From positions 153,100-217,099 of the forward strand of contig NZ_BBXG01000012.1 of the NCBI RefSeq assembly GCF_001570605.1: 64,000 nt of DNA. The letters are read 5' to 3'. Below the pieces are notes generated by a model, which saw only the letters and a list, made by a program, of their open reading frames with translations, had not been told where the DNA came from and did no database searches. Source of the DNA: Herbidospora cretacea. Lineage in GTDB: Bacteria; Actinomycetota; Actinomycetes; Streptosporangiales; Streptosporangiaceae. Position 1 is the stretch's first letter. The number at the start of each line of letters is the position of its first letter. Both the position numbers and the translations under genes were made by a program. This document shows, in pieces, positions 9,385 through 17,567 of this stretch.

Positions 9385-10503
9385 TCACGACAGAACTTCG
9401 AGCACCGCCTCGACCAGGTTGGCCGCCCGCCTGTCGCTGACCGGGTCCTGCACGTGGTTCATCACGTACCCGAACGCCAGGCCGCGCGCCGGGTCGGCGA
9501 AGCCCAGCGACCCTCCGTAGCCGGAGAACCCGAACGCCCCCGGGCTGTGCCAGAACAGGTCCGGAGTCGGCAGCCCGAACCCCAGCCCGATCCTCACCGG
9601 CACCCGCAGCACCTTGTCCACCCCGCTGACCTGCTCGGCCGTCGCCAGCGCCAGGGTCCCGGGGCTGAGGATCCGCCCGTCGAGCAGGGCCGCGTAGAAG
9701 CCCGCCAGCCCCCGGGCGGTGCCCGTGCCGTTCGACGACGGGAACTCCGCCGCCAGCTGGGCCGGGTCGTTGTGGTCGAGGAACGGCGTCACGGCCATCG
9801 ACGCCCGCATCGTCAGCGACGTGGGGTCGAAGTAGGGACGCAGCGCCTCGGGCAGGGTCGCCGGGTCGACCGACAGGTCGATCTTGGGGGAGACGATCCG
9901 GGCGGCCCGACGGTGTTCGGCGACCGGGAGCCCGATCCGGAAGTCCAGCCCGAGCGGCCCGGTGATCTCCTCCCGCAGATACGTCCCCAGGGAGCGCCCC
10001 GACACCCGGCGCACCACCTCGCCGACCAGGAAGCCGAAGGTGTGGGCGTGGTAACCCGACTCCGTTCCGGGTTCCCACAACGGCCGCTGCGCCTCCAGGG
10101 CGGCGATCATCGGCTGCCAGGCCACGGCCTCGGCCGGGGTGACGGGGGTGTCCAGGGCGGCCAGGCCCGCCTGGTGGGTGAGCAGCCAACGTACGGGAAT
10201 GTCGGGTTTTCCGAACTCCGGCCAGTAGTCCGTGACGGGCGCGTCCAGGTCCAGGACGCCTCTGTCGACGAGGTGCAGGGCGCAGGCGGCGGTGATCGCC
10301 TTGGTGGTGGAGAAGACGACCTGGAGGGTGTCCTCGGTCCAGGGGCGGCCTTCCGCGGCGTCGCCGCCCCACAGGTCCACGACCTTCTCGCCGTCGACGT
10401 ACGCGCAGACGGCCGCGCCGATCTCGGAGCAGTGGGTGAAGTTGCCGGCGAACGCCTCGTGGACGCGTTCGAATCCGGGTGCTGTCGTGCCGTGAACGGG
10501 CAT
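9385..10503 (-). CDS. Serine hydrolase of the class C beta-lactamase/esterase family
   Basis: A 372-residue protein of the beta-lactamase-like (PF00144) esterase and peptidase family. The nucleophile and lysine are in STTK (SxxK), and the second motif tyrosine is in SGYHAHTFG. A Gly-rich segment near the C-terminus (FGFSGYGGSLGFADP) stands where class C enzymes have KTG. No signal peptide is present, so it acts in the cytoplasm, unlike real beta-lactamases. EstB/LovD-type esterase or transferase activity is the best guess; the substrate is unknown. It is 32 bases downstream of the HTH gene on the same strand, so the two may share a promoter. Confidence 0.87.
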   Translation of the reverse strand: MPVHGTTAPGFERVHEAFAGNFTHCSEIGAAVCAYVDGEKVVDLWGGDAAEGRPWTEDTLQVVFSTTKAITAACALHLVDRGVLDLDAPVTDYWPEFGKPDIPVRWLLTHQAGLAALDTPVTPAEAVAWQPMIAALEAQRPLWEPGTESGYHAHTFGFLVGEVVRRVSGRSLGTYLREEITGPLGLDFRIGLPVAEHRRAARIVSPKIDLSVDPATLPEALRPYFDPTSLTMRASMAVTPFLDHNDPAQLAAEFPSSNGTGTARGLAGFYAALLDGRILSPGTLALATAEQVSGVDKVLRVPVRIGLGFGLPTPDLFWHSPGAFGFSGYGGSLGFADPARGLAFGYVMNHVQDPVSDRRAANLVEAVLEVLS

Positions 10504-10535
10504 GCGTCATCGCCTTCCGGCCAGGGAGGGAAAGG

Positions 10536-10913
10536 TCAGCGGCGCCAGGTCTCGATGAGCCAGGCGCAGATCTCCGGCTCGGTCATCTCGGGGAACTCCT
10601 CGCCGAACGTCGCCAGCGCGCGGAGCGCCTCGTCGCGGTCGAGGCCGTGGTCGGCGGCCGCTTTCAGGTAGTCCTGGCGGGCCGCCGGGGGGCGTCCGCC
10701 GCCGGCGCCGCGGCCGGGCAGGCCCTCGCGCCAGCGGACGATCTCGCCGAGGCGGTCGGGGCGCCAGCCGGGGGCGCCGTCGATCTCGACGTCAGGGTCG
10801 GGGAAGGGGTGGGCGGAGTCGCCCGGATAGCGGGCCCGCCATTTGTGCACCGCGTGACGGCTCACCCCCAGCGCCTCGCCGATGCCGAGAACGCCGAGGT
10901 ATCGCTCGGTCAT
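10536..10913 (-). CDS. Small HTH protein
   Basis: A 125-residue protein with an N-terminal helix-turn-helix (about residues 3-27; YLGVLGIGEALGVSRHAVHKWRARYPG), then a W-rich stretch (GWRPDRLGEIVRWREGLPG) resembling MerR/Xis-like DNA-binding proteins, and an acidic C-terminal helical part. Similar small proteins are common in actinomycetes and lack assigned roles. The promoter region at 10914-11021 holds two matching inverted repeats that it or another regulator could bind. It is followed by the serine hydrolase. Confidence 0.75.
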   Translation of the reverse strand: MTERYLGVLGIGEALGVSRHAVHKWRARYPGDSAHPFPDPDVEIDGAPGWRPDRLGEIVRWREGLPGRGAGGGRPPAARQDYLKAAADHGLDRDEALRALATFGEEFPEMTEPEICAWLIETWRR

Positions 10914-10972
10914 GGTGCCTCAACTCGTCCGTCCGCCTCCTGGTGGGTCACTTTCTACCACGACAGAACATC

Positions 10973-10987
10973 GTCTCCTGGAGAGAC
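10973..10987. promoter_or_regulatory. Inverted repeat A (GTCTC-N5-GAGAC)
   Basis: A 15-bp operator-like palindrome between the HTH gene and the propeller gene. It has the same 5-bp arms and 5-bp spacer as inverted repeat B. Confidence 0.7.
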
Positions 10988-11000
10988 AATGTAGTACAAC

Positions 11001-11015
11001 GTCTCTGTAGGAGAC
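11001..11015. promoter_or_regulatory. Inverted repeat B (GTCTC-N5-GAGAC)
   Basis: A second copy centred 28 bases from repeat A. It overlaps the putative GGAG ribosome binding site of the following gene, so bound protein could block both transcription and translation starts there. Confidence 0.7.
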
Positions 11016-11021
11016 AACGTT

Positions 11022-11972
11022 TTGTATGATCGGCCGGTGCGTCACGTCTGGGAGAGATCGCTCCACATCGGCGGACACGCAGCGAGGCCGGCGGTGCGTC
11101 CCGACGTGATCGTCGTGTACGAGCGCCACACCCGGCTGGTGTGCCTGGACCCCCGTGACGGCTCGGTGCGGTGGGACGTCCCGACCGAGCGGTGGCCCCG
11201 CGAGATCGTCCTGGCGGGAGAGCGGGTACTGCTCGGCGGCTCTGATCTGCGCTGCCTTGATCTGGCCACGGGGGCGTGCGTCTGGCGTACGTCGATGCGG
11301 GAGTGGAGTGCGCATGCCGTGGTGTGCGGCTCCTTGGTCGTCTTCGGGGGATGGCGTGGCTACACCCCGGTCGGGGCGGCGGATCTGGAGACGGGGGCGG
11401 TGGTGTGGCGGGCCGAGGCCAGGTCGGCCACGGTGAGACCGGCCGCCTGGGGTGACCGCGTCGTGTTCGGGCACGGCGACCGGGCCTGGCTGGCCGACCC
11501 GCGCACCGGGGCCGAAGCGCACGGCTGGCGGCTGCCGGAGCCGCTCTACGGTGAGGACCTGTCGGAGGTGTTCCGGGTCGCCGACCCCGTTCGATGCCTG
11601 GCCAGGACAGAGTCGCGGCAAGTCGTGGAGCTGCGGCTGTCTACCCCCGAGGTCCGGTACGCCGAGTGCCCGTTCGACTGGCCGAGGATCCTGCCGTTTC
11701 TCGTCGCGGAGCCCTTGGGCGGGGTGATCGGTGCGGCGGGACGGGTCGCCACGGGGGAGCGGCGCATCTACGCGATCCACGACCTGGGCGGTGGCCGGGT
11801 GCTGATGGTCACGAAGGGGGCCCTCCGGGTGGTCGCGTTCGAAACGGCGCCGGGAATGTCGTCACATTCGGGAGGGTTGCCCGAAGTATGGAGATCGGAT
11901 TCATTGGCAGTGGGCACATCGGTTCCGCAGTGGCGCGGCTGGCCGTCGACGCCGGTCACACCGTCGTCATGA
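11022..11972 (+). CDS. PQQ-type beta-propeller protein, cytoplasmic
   Basis: A 316-residue protein with repeated motifs of the PQQ enzyme-like propeller (TRLVCLDPRDGSVRWDVP; LRCLDLATGACVWRT; GAADLETGAVVWRAE). There is no signal peptide and no PQQ dehydrogenase catalytic residue that I can recognise, so it is likely a binding or scaffold protein. The start may be TTG at 11022 (GGAG eight bases upstream) or GTG at 11037. The reading frame runs 85 bases into the next gene, and its last 28 residues look unlike propeller sequence. Either the overlap is real or the natural end was lost by a frameshift near 11880. Confidence 0.65.
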   Translation: MYDRPVRHVWERSLHIGGHAARPAVRPDVIVVYERHTRLVCLDPRDGSVRWDVPTERWPREIVLAGERVLLGGSDLRCLDLATGACVWRTSMREWSAHAVVCGSLVVFGGWRGYTPVGAADLETGAVVWRAEARSATVRPAAWGDRVVFGHGDRAWLADPRTGAEAHGWRLPEPLYGEDLSEVFRVADPVRCLARTESRQVVELRLSTPEVRYAECPFDWPRILPFLVAEPLGGVIGAAGRVATGERRIYAIHDLGGGRVLMVTKGALRVVAFETAPGMSSHSGGLPEVWRSDSLAVGTSVPQWRGWPSTPVTPSS

Positions 11973-12514
11973 GCAACTCGCGCGGGCCCGAGACCCTGGC
12001 GGACCTGGTCGCGTCGCTCGGCCCGGCCGCTTCCGCGTCGACCGCCGAGGGCGCGGCCGAGGCGGGGGACATCGTGGTCGTCACGGTGCCGTTCCACGCG
12101 TACAAGAAGGTGCCGGTGGCGCCGCTCGCGGGGAAGATCGTGATCGACACCAACAACTACTACTTCGAGCGGGACGGGCGGTTCCCGGACATCGACTCCG
12201 GCGAGAAGACCCCGTCGGGGCTGCTCCAGGAGCACCTGCCGACCTCGAAGATCGTCAAGGGCTTCAACAACATCATGGCGGCGCACCTGCTGTCCGACGG
12301 GACCCCGCCGGGCACGCCGAACCGCCGGGCCCTGCCGATCGCGGGTGACGACGCGGAGGCCAAGAAGCTGGTCGCCGACCTGATCGACTCCTTCGGGTTT
12401 GACGTCGTGGACGTCGGCCCGCTGTCCGAGGGCTGGCGGCACGACCGCGACAAGCCGGCCTACGTCGACCGCTTCAACGCCGACGAACTGAGGGCCGCGC
12501 TCGCCAAGGCGTGA
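11888..12514 (+). CDS. NADPH-dependent F420 reductase-like protein
   Basis: A 208-residue NAD(P)-binding protein of the F420H2:NADP+ oxidoreductase-like family. The Rossmann GxGxxG is at the very start (IGFIGSGHIGSAVARLA), an NSRGPETL stretch follows that would bind the NADP phosphate, and KGFNNIMAAHL and the IAGDDAEAK segment are typical of the family. Members either move hydride between F420 and NADP or reduce small substrates. The start codon lies inside the 3' end of the propeller gene, with GGAGGG about 12 bases upstream. Confidence 0.84.
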   Translation: MEIGFIGSGHIGSAVARLAVDAGHTVVMSNSRGPETLADLVASLGPAASASTAEGAAEAGDIVVVTVPFHAYKKVPVAPLAGKIVIDTNNYYFERDGRFPDIDSGEKTPSGLLQEHLPTSKIVKGFNNIMAAHLLSDGTPPGTPNRRALPIAGDDAEAKKLVADLIDSFGFDVVDVGPLSEGWRHDRDKPAYVDRFNADELRAALAKA

Positions 12515-12556
12515 CCGATACGTTCCAAAATCCGCAGGGCCGGAAATATCTATTCG

Positions 12557-12600
12557 GGACGCGCCGGATGTGCACGGATATCACAGCTTTCGGCGCGTCC
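12557..12600. promoter_or_regulatory. Inverted repeat before the MBL gene
   Basis: Ten perfectly paired bases (12557-12566 with 12591-12600) enclose 24 bases, ending 18 bases before the MBL start codon. It could be an operator or an mRNA hairpin; nothing in the sequence decides this. Confidence 0.45.
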
Positions 12601-12618
12601 TGTGGTACAGACTGAACC

Positions 12619-13395
12619 ATGATCGAAGTTGCGGACGGGGTCTGGATCCGGCGGCACGCCGAGCTCGACCTCACCCTGGGGCTCATCGTGGGCGACACCG
12701 GCTGCCTGGTCGTGGACACCGGCATCGACGAGGCCTTCGGGCAGGCCTGGGCGAACGCGATCCGGGAGATCACCGATCTGCCCTGGACGGTCGTGCTGAC
12801 CCACGGGCACTTCGACCACGCCTTCGGCACCGCCGCCTTCGGCGGGTGCTTCGCCTCCGAGGGGTGCCGGGAGGCGCTCGTCGAGACCGCCCACCAGCAG
12901 GCCGCCGAGTGGTCGGCCCAGTTCCCCGGGGTCGCCACGGCGCCGCTGGTGCTGCCGCTGCCTGCCCCCTTCAGCGTGGATCTGGGCGGGCGCGAGGTCC
13001 TGCTCAGCCACCCCGGGCCGGGGCACACCGGGCATGACCTGGTCGTCCAGGTCCCGGACGTGAAGGTGGTCTTCGCCGGTGACCTCGTGGAGCAGGGCGC
13101 GCCGCCGCAGTTCGGCGACTCCTATCCGGTCGCGTGGCCGATGGCGCTGGAGAAGATCCTCGACGCCGGTCCCGGCCTGGTCGTGCCCGGCCACGGCGAC
13201 CCCGTGACGCCTGACTTCGTGGAGCGGCAGCGCACCGAGATCACCGAGATCGTCACGCTGTGTGAGCGGCTCAACCGTGGTGAGATCGACCTCGAAGGGG
13301 CCGTCTCGCGATCGCCCTATCCGCGCAAGACGCTGGAGGAGGCGCTGGCCAGGACTATTCGGCGGCGTCCTCTTCGAAGGCCAGACGGTCGCTGA
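12619..13395 (+). CDS. MBL-fold metallo-hydrolase
   Basis: A 258-residue cytoplasmic metallo-beta-lactamase-fold hydrolase. The metal motif HxHxDH is in LTHGHFDHAFG (about residues 61-66), a further ligand His is in GPGHTGHD and an Asp in FAGDLVEQG; GHGDPV supplies the last His. It belongs to the broad glyoxalase II/lactonase-like group and the substrate cannot be told. The last 13 codons overlap the 3' end of the convergent YbjN gene by 41 bases, and that tail is Arg-rich and unlike the family. Confidence 0.85.
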   Translation: MIEVADGVWIRRHAELDLTLGLIVGDTGCLVVDTGIDEAFGQAWANAIREITDLPWTVVLTHGHFDHAFGTAAFGGCFASEGCREALVETAHQQAAEWSAQFPGVATAPLVLPLPAPFSVDLGGREVLLSHPGPGHTGHDLVVQVPDVKVVFAGDLVEQGAPPQFGDSYPVAWPMALEKILDAGPGLVVPGHGDPVTPDFVERQRTEITEIVTLCERLNRGEIDLEGAVSRSPYPRKTLEEALARTIRRRPLRRPDGR

Positions 13396-13798
13396 GCCAG
13401 CGGTGGAACTTGATCGCCGACCTGACCCAGTGGGCGACGATGGTCATGAGGTGTTCGTAGGTGACCCCGGCGCCGATGTAGAGCTGGGCGTCGCCGATCA
13501 CGCGGATCACGCCGTTGTCGGGCGTGAAGGCGTAGACCTTGGGCCACATGGTGTCGGCGTTCCACTCGTTGAGCGCGGTGAGCAGAAGCGGCTTCTCGTC
13601 GACGGAGTAGTGGCGGTCGTAGAAGGTGCGGATCGTGAACAGGTCGCCTTCTGACCCGAACAGGAAGAAGACGGTGAGCGCCTCGGTGGAGATCGCGAGG
13701 TCGCCGTCTGCGTCGAAGGTGAAGTCGATGTCGAGCTCGTTGAGGATCTCGATGATCAGTTCCTGGTCGGGCTGGACCACGGCCGGGGAATGGCTCAC
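13355..13798 (-). CDS. YbjN-domain protein
   Basis: A 147-residue protein of the YbjN family, whose fold resembles secretion chaperones and whose role in actinobacteria is unclear. The typical parts are the start of the domain (IIEILNELDIDFTFDADGDLAI), FYDRHYS, and the final helix (EHLMTIVAHWVRSAIKFHRWL). I chose the GTG at 13798 with a G-rich site just upstream; the frame stays open upstream but the extra residues are not family-like. Its 3' end overlaps the convergent MBL gene by 41 bases. Confidence 0.82.
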   Translation of the reverse strand: MSHSPAVVQPDQELIIEILNELDIDFTFDADGDLAISTEALTVFFLFGSEGDLFTIRTFYDRHYSVDEKPLLLTALNEWNADTMWPKVYAFTPDNGVIRVIGDAQLYIGAGVTYEHLMTIVAHWVRSAIKFHRWLSDRLAFEEDAAE

Positions 13799-13913
13799 CC
13801 CCCCATCCTGACAGACCTGGGCCCCGGATTCATGAGCCTGCGGGGTGAGTTCGCTCAGCGCGTCGTGATGAGGGTATGGGACCTGGAAAGGCCCCAAAAG
13901 GTGGGAAATCATC

Positions 13914-14678
13914 ATGAACGGTACGATTCTCGTCACCGGCGGCACCGGACTGCTGGGCCGCCAGGTCATCGCGGAACTGCAGCGGACCGATCAGGAGGTC
14001 CGCGACCTGTCCCGGAGCACCCAGGGTCCCTATCGGGGCGACCTCGTCACCGGCGAAGGGGTGACCCGGGCCGCCGAGGGGGCGGGCACGGTCGTCCACC
14101 TGGCCAGCAAGCCGCCGGGGAAGACCGACGTCCAGGCGACCCGCAACCTGCTCAAGGCTCTCAAGCCCGGCACCCACGTGGTCTACATCTCGATCGTGGG
14201 GGTCGACCGGCATCCCTACTCCTACTACCAGGTCAAGCGCGCCTGCGAGGATCTGGTCGAGGCCTCCGGGCTGCCGTACACGATCCTGCGGACGACCCAG
14301 TTCCACGACTTCATGGCCTCGCTCGCGCGGTCGGTGGCCCGGTCGCCGATCGTGCCGGTCCCGGCCGGATGGGCGTCGCAGCCCATCGCGATCCCGGAGG
14401 TCGCCGCCCAGCTCGCCGCTCTGGCGATGGGCGACCCGGCGGGGCTGGTCGCCGACATGGGCGGGCCGCAGGTGCTCACCCTGCGGGAGATCGTCGAGCT
14501 CTACCTGACGGCGGAGGGCAGGCACAAGCCGATCGTCGAGCTGAACGTCCCGGGCAAGGTGAGCGCGGCCTTCCGGGCCGGCTACCAGCTCGCGCCGCAG
14601 CACGCCGTCGGGCGGATCACCTTCGAGGAGTTCCTGAAGGGCGGTGTGCCCTCGACGTCCTACTTCCGAAAGGCATGA
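13914..14678 (+). CDS. Atypical SDR / NmrA-like NAD(P)-binding protein
   Basis: A 254-residue Rossmann protein with TGGTGLLGRQV near the N-terminus and the atypical active-site strand VYISIVGVDRHPYSYYQVK in place of a classic YxxxK. This pattern is typical of NmrA/HSCARG-like proteins and of actinomycete NAD(P)H-binding reductases, many of which sense NADP(H) rather than catalyse. It stands alone on the plus strand, divergent from ybjN-like. The function is unknown. Confidence 0.82.
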   Translation: MNGTILVTGGTGLLGRQVIAELQRTDQEVRDLSRSTQGPYRGDLVTGEGVTRAAEGAGTVVHLASKPPGKTDVQATRNLLKALKPGTHVVYISIVGVDRHPYSYYQVKRACEDLVEASGLPYTILRTTQFHDFMASLARSVARSPIVPVPAGWASQPIAIPEVAAQLAALAMGDPAGLVADMGGPQVLTLREIVELYLTAEGRHKPIVELNVPGKVSAAFRAGYQLAPQHAVGRITFEEFLKGGVPSTSYFRKA

Positions 14679-14682
14679 CGGA

Positions 14683-14702
14683 ACAAATGATGCATCATTT
14701 GT
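14683..14702. promoter_or_regulatory. 20-bp perfect palindrome, probable GntR operator
   Basis: ACAAATGATGCATCATTTGT is a perfect palindrome centred on TGCA, 50 bases before the MBL/CoA-transferase operon. The TGCATNAT core recurs at 18258-18268 and 18300-18311 in the other promoter of the island, which also carries a gntR gene. Confidence 0.75.
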
Positions 14703-14752
14703 ATCGATCATGTAATGTTCCTTCCTAATTGTGCGATGGAAGGAGCCGCCGG

Positions 14753-15718
14753 ATGTTCCAGGCCGATTCGGTCACGGTCACAGTCCTGGTCGAGAACTGG
14801 GTGGACATGCTGCTGCCCGACGTGGACGACCACTGCGTCAGCCGCTACGGGCTGATCGAGCACTTCGACGGCAAGAAGGTGCCGCCGCAGGCCGAGAACG
14901 GGATCAGCATGCTCGTCGAGGCCACCCGGGGACGCCACACCACCCGGGTGCTCTTCGACGCCGGCCTCACCGGCACCGTGCTCGCGCACAACATGAGGGT
15001 CCTCGGGGTGGACCCGGGCTCGATCGACCACCTGGTGATCAGCCACGGCCACCCCGACCACTTCGGCGGCGTGCACACCTTCCTCGGACTGGCCGGGCGC
15101 CGGGTCCCGGTGGCCACCCACCACGACGCCGAGCTGCCGCGCTACGCCGTGATGGGCGACGGCCGGGTCTCGCCGGTCTACAACACCGCCTTCACGTTCG
15201 GCCAGGTCGAGGCCAGCGGCGGCGCGCCCGTGCTCACCCGCGACCCGCTCGACCTCGGCTGGGGCGTCTGGACCACCGGCGAGATTCCGCGGAACGTCCC
15301 GTTCGAGGCGGCCGCGCCGCCGTTCGAGCGCGGCGCGCCGGGGCTCTACCAGGTCTCCGGGACCGGCGAGGTGCGCCGCGACGAGGTCATGGACGAGATG
15401 GGCCTGATCATCGACGTCAAGGACCAGGGCCTGGTGGTCCTCACGGGCTGCGCGCACGCCGGGGTGATCAACACGCTCAACCAGGCGAAGGCGATCGCGG
15501 GGGACAAGCCGATCCGGGCCGTGCTCGGCGGCTTCCACCTGGGGTTCCCGACCACGCCGGCGAAGAACGTCGAGCTCACCGCCGAGGCCTTCGCCGATCT
15601 GGACGTGAGGACGGTCGTCCCGATGCACTGCTCCGGCCTGCGCAGCCACGCCCACATGTCCTCCGTGCTGGCCGGCCGTTACGTGCAACCCTCCGTCGGG
15701 AGCGTGTTCACGTGGTGA
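14753..15718 (+). CDS. MBL-fold hydrolase of the dihydropterin-phosphate-synthase-like group
   Basis: A 321-residue metallo-beta-lactamase-fold protein. The metal motif is ISHGHPDHFGG; a second His lies in LTGCAHAGVINT and the last in MHCSG. This layout, with a long insert and the conserved GCAHAG, matches the group annotated as 7,8-dihydropterin-6-yl-methyl... phosphate synthase-like, whose members mostly have unknown substrates. The start at 14753 has GGAAGGAG eight bases upstream. The TGA overlaps the GTG start of the CoA-transferase, so both act in one pathway. A palindromic operator precedes the gene. Confidence 0.85.
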   Translation: MFQADSVTVTVLVENWVDMLLPDVDDHCVSRYGLIEHFDGKKVPPQAENGISMLVEATRGRHTTRVLFDAGLTGTVLAHNMRVLGVDPGSIDHLVISHGHPDHFGGVHTFLGLAGRRVPVATHHDAELPRYAVMGDGRVSPVYNTAFTFGQVEASGGAPVLTRDPLDLGWGVWTTGEIPRNVPFEAAAPPFERGAPGLYQVSGTGEVRRDEVMDEMGLIIDVKDQGLVVLTGCAHAGVINTLNQAKAIAGDKPIRAVLGGFHLGFPTTPAKNVELTAEAFADLDVRTVVPMHCSGLRSHAHMSSVLAGRYVQPSVGSVFTW

Positions 15719-16929
15719 AGGACCTCGCGGGGGTGCGGGTCGTCGCGGTCGAGCAGGCGGTCGCGGTGCCGCTCTGCTCCCGGCACCTGGCCGACATGGG
15801 CGCCGACGTGATCAAGGTCGAGCGGCTCTCCGGCGACTTCGCCCGCGACTACGACGACTTCGTGGCCGGCATGTCCAGCCACTTCGTCTGGCTGAACCGG
15901 GGCAAGCGCAGCGTCGCGCTCGACCTGAAGACCTCCGAGGGGCGGCGGGTGCTGGGCGAGCTGCTCCGCACCGCCGACGTGCTGGTCTGCAACCTCGCGC
16001 CGGGCGCGTTCGACCGGATCTTCACCGACGACGACCTCCTGGCCCTGAACCCCCGCCTGATCAGGTGCTTCCTTTCGGGCTACGGCACCCGCGGCCCCTA
16101 CGCCGACCGCAAGGCCTACGACATGCTCATCCAGGGCGAGGCCGGGGTCGTGACCGCGACCGGCACCCCCGCGCAGCCGGCCAAACCGGGCGTCTCGCTG
16201 GCCGACCTGAGCGGCGGCGCCTACGCCCTGTCGGCCATCACGGCGGCGCTGTTCTCACGCGAGAGGACCGGGCGGGGGCAGCGCATCGACGTGGCCATGT
16301 TCGACGTGCTCCTGGAGTGGATGAGCCCCCTGCTGCTGGCCCAGTCGCACGCCGGGACCGCGCCGGAGCCGGCCGGGCTGAGCCACGCGAGCATCGCGCC
16401 CTACGGCCCCTACGTGTCGGCCGACGGCGACCTGGTGCTGATCGCGGTCCAGAACGAGGGCCAGTGGCGGCGGCTCTGCGAGGTCGTCGTGGGGGACCCC
16501 GGGCTGGCGGCCGACCCGGAGTTCGCGCTCAACACCGACCGGCTGCGGAACCGGGAGCGCCTCGAAGCGGTCGTCGAGGCCGCGCTCCGGGCGCTGCCGA
16601 CCCAGGAGCTGACCGACCGGCTGGAGCGGGCCGACGTGCCCAACGCGCGCCTCAACCGGCTGCCCGACGTGCTGGAACACCCGCAGGCGCGGGCCACGGG
16701 CCGATGGTCGCCGGTGCTGCTGCCGGACGGCGGGAAGGCCACCGTCGTGACCTCGCCCTTCCACCCGGGCGGCGCGGAGGAGGAGCTCAGGGCTGTCCCG
16801 GCCGTCGGCGAGCACACCGCCGAGGTGCTCGGCGAGCTCGGGATGTCGCGGGAAGAGGTGGCCGGCCTGGTCGCGGCCGGAGTGGCCCGTCAGTCGTTGT
16901 CGATCTCGAAGGGATCGGGGACGTCATGA
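15715..16929 (+). CDS. CaiB/BaiF family (class III) CoA-transferase
   Basis: A 404-residue acyl-CoA:carboxylate CoA-transferase. Family features are the start (LAGVRVVAVEQAVAVPLCSRHLADMGADVIKVE), NRGKRSVALDLK, and the catalytic Asp in SLADLSGGAYA, which corresponds to Asp169 of formyl-CoA transferase. It would move CoA from a donor such as succinyl-CoA to a carboxylic acid. Coupling with the MBL gene and the CitE-type lyase of the same island suggests that an imported acid is activated and then cleaved. The last 13 codons overlap the convergent gntR by 40 bases. GTG at 15712 is an equally possible start. Confidence 0.9.
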   Translation: MKDLAGVRVVAVEQAVAVPLCSRHLADMGADVIKVERLSGDFARDYDDFVAGMSSHFVWLNRGKRSVALDLKTSEGRRVLGELLRTADVLVCNLAPGAFDRIFTDDDLLALNPRLIRCFLSGYGTRGPYADRKAYDMLIQGEAGVVTATGTPAQPAKPGVSLADLSGGAYALSAITAALFSRERTGRGQRIDVAMFDVLLEWMSPLLLAQSHAGTAPEPAGLSHASIAPYGPYVSADGDLVLIAVQNEGQWRRLCEVVVGDPGLAADPEFALNTDRLRNRERLEAVVEAALRALPTQELTDRLERADVPNARLNRLPDVLEHPQARATGRWSPVLLPDGGKATVVTSPFHPGGAEEELRAVPAVGEHTAEVLGELGMSREEVAGLVAAGVARQSLSISKGSGTS

Positions 16930-17567
16930 CCGACGAGGTGCCTGGCCAGCGCGAGGAAGCTGTTGGTCAGGTGCACCTCGGTGGCGCGGGCGAGCGCCTC
17001 GGTGTCGCCCGCGCGGGCCGCTTCCAGGATCGTGCGGTGCTCGCGGGCGGCCTCCTCGCCCCGGCTCTCCACCACCTGGAGCATGTCCCACGGGAACCGT
17101 TGCCAGAGCAGCGCCACCTCCTCGCGCAGGCCGTCGTTGCCGCAGCGGTCGTAGAAGAGGAAGTGGAACTGGCGGTTCCTCTCGTTGAGCGTCGTGCGGT
17201 CGCCCGCTGTGAGCGCCGCCTCCATCTCCTCGACCAGCCGCTGGGCGAGGTCGAGGTCCTTCGGCGACAGGCGGCGCGAGGCCCGGCGCATGGCGTAGGG
17301 CTCGACCGCCATGCGCAGCAGGTAGACGGTCTTGACGCGGTCGTAGTCGGCGTCGGCGACCCGGACCCCGCGATGGGGCTCGCTGATGAGCATGCCCTCG
17401 GCCTCCAGCAGGCGCAGCGCCTCGCGGACCGGGGTGATGCTCGTCTTGAACTGGGAGGCCAGCACGTCCTGCCGGATCCGGCTGCCCCGCGCGAGCTCGC
17501 CCGCGGAGATCATGCGGCGCAGCTCCGCGACGATGATGTCGCGCTTGGTGCGCGGACTGCCGGTCAT
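16890..17567 (-). CDS. GntR family regulator, FCD (FadR) subfamily
   Basis: A 225-residue regulator with an N-terminal winged helix (about 8-72; LRRMISAGELARGSRIRQDVL, ITPVREALRLLEAEGML) and an all-helical FCD ligand domain carrying likely metal ligands (FHFLFYDR, REHRTIL, HLTNSF). FCD proteins usually sense small carboxylic acids. It is the second gene after the alpha/beta-hydrolase (ATGA overlap) and sits in the middle of the island. TGCAT-centred palindromes in both promoters are likely targets. Confidence 0.9.
   Translation of the reverse strand: MTGSPRTKRDIIVAELRRMISAGELARGSRIRQDVLASQFKTSITPVREALRLLEAEGMLISEPHRGVRVADADYDRVKTVYLLRMAVEPYAMRRASRRLSPKDLDLAQRLVEEMEAALTAGDRTTLNERNRQFHFLFYDRCGNDGLREEVALLWQRFPWDMLQVVESRGEEAAREHRTILEAARAGDTEALARATEVHLTNSFLALARHLVGHDVPDPFEIDND

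Noticed and set aside
9385..10503. True class C beta-lactamase
   Set aside because: There is no signal peptide and no KTG motif; a cytoplasmic esterase-like protein fits better.
14731..16929. A single 732-codon frame spanning the MBL and CoA-transferase genes
   Set aside because: The first 328 codons are an out-of-frame reading of the MBL gene; only the CoA-transferase part is family-like.
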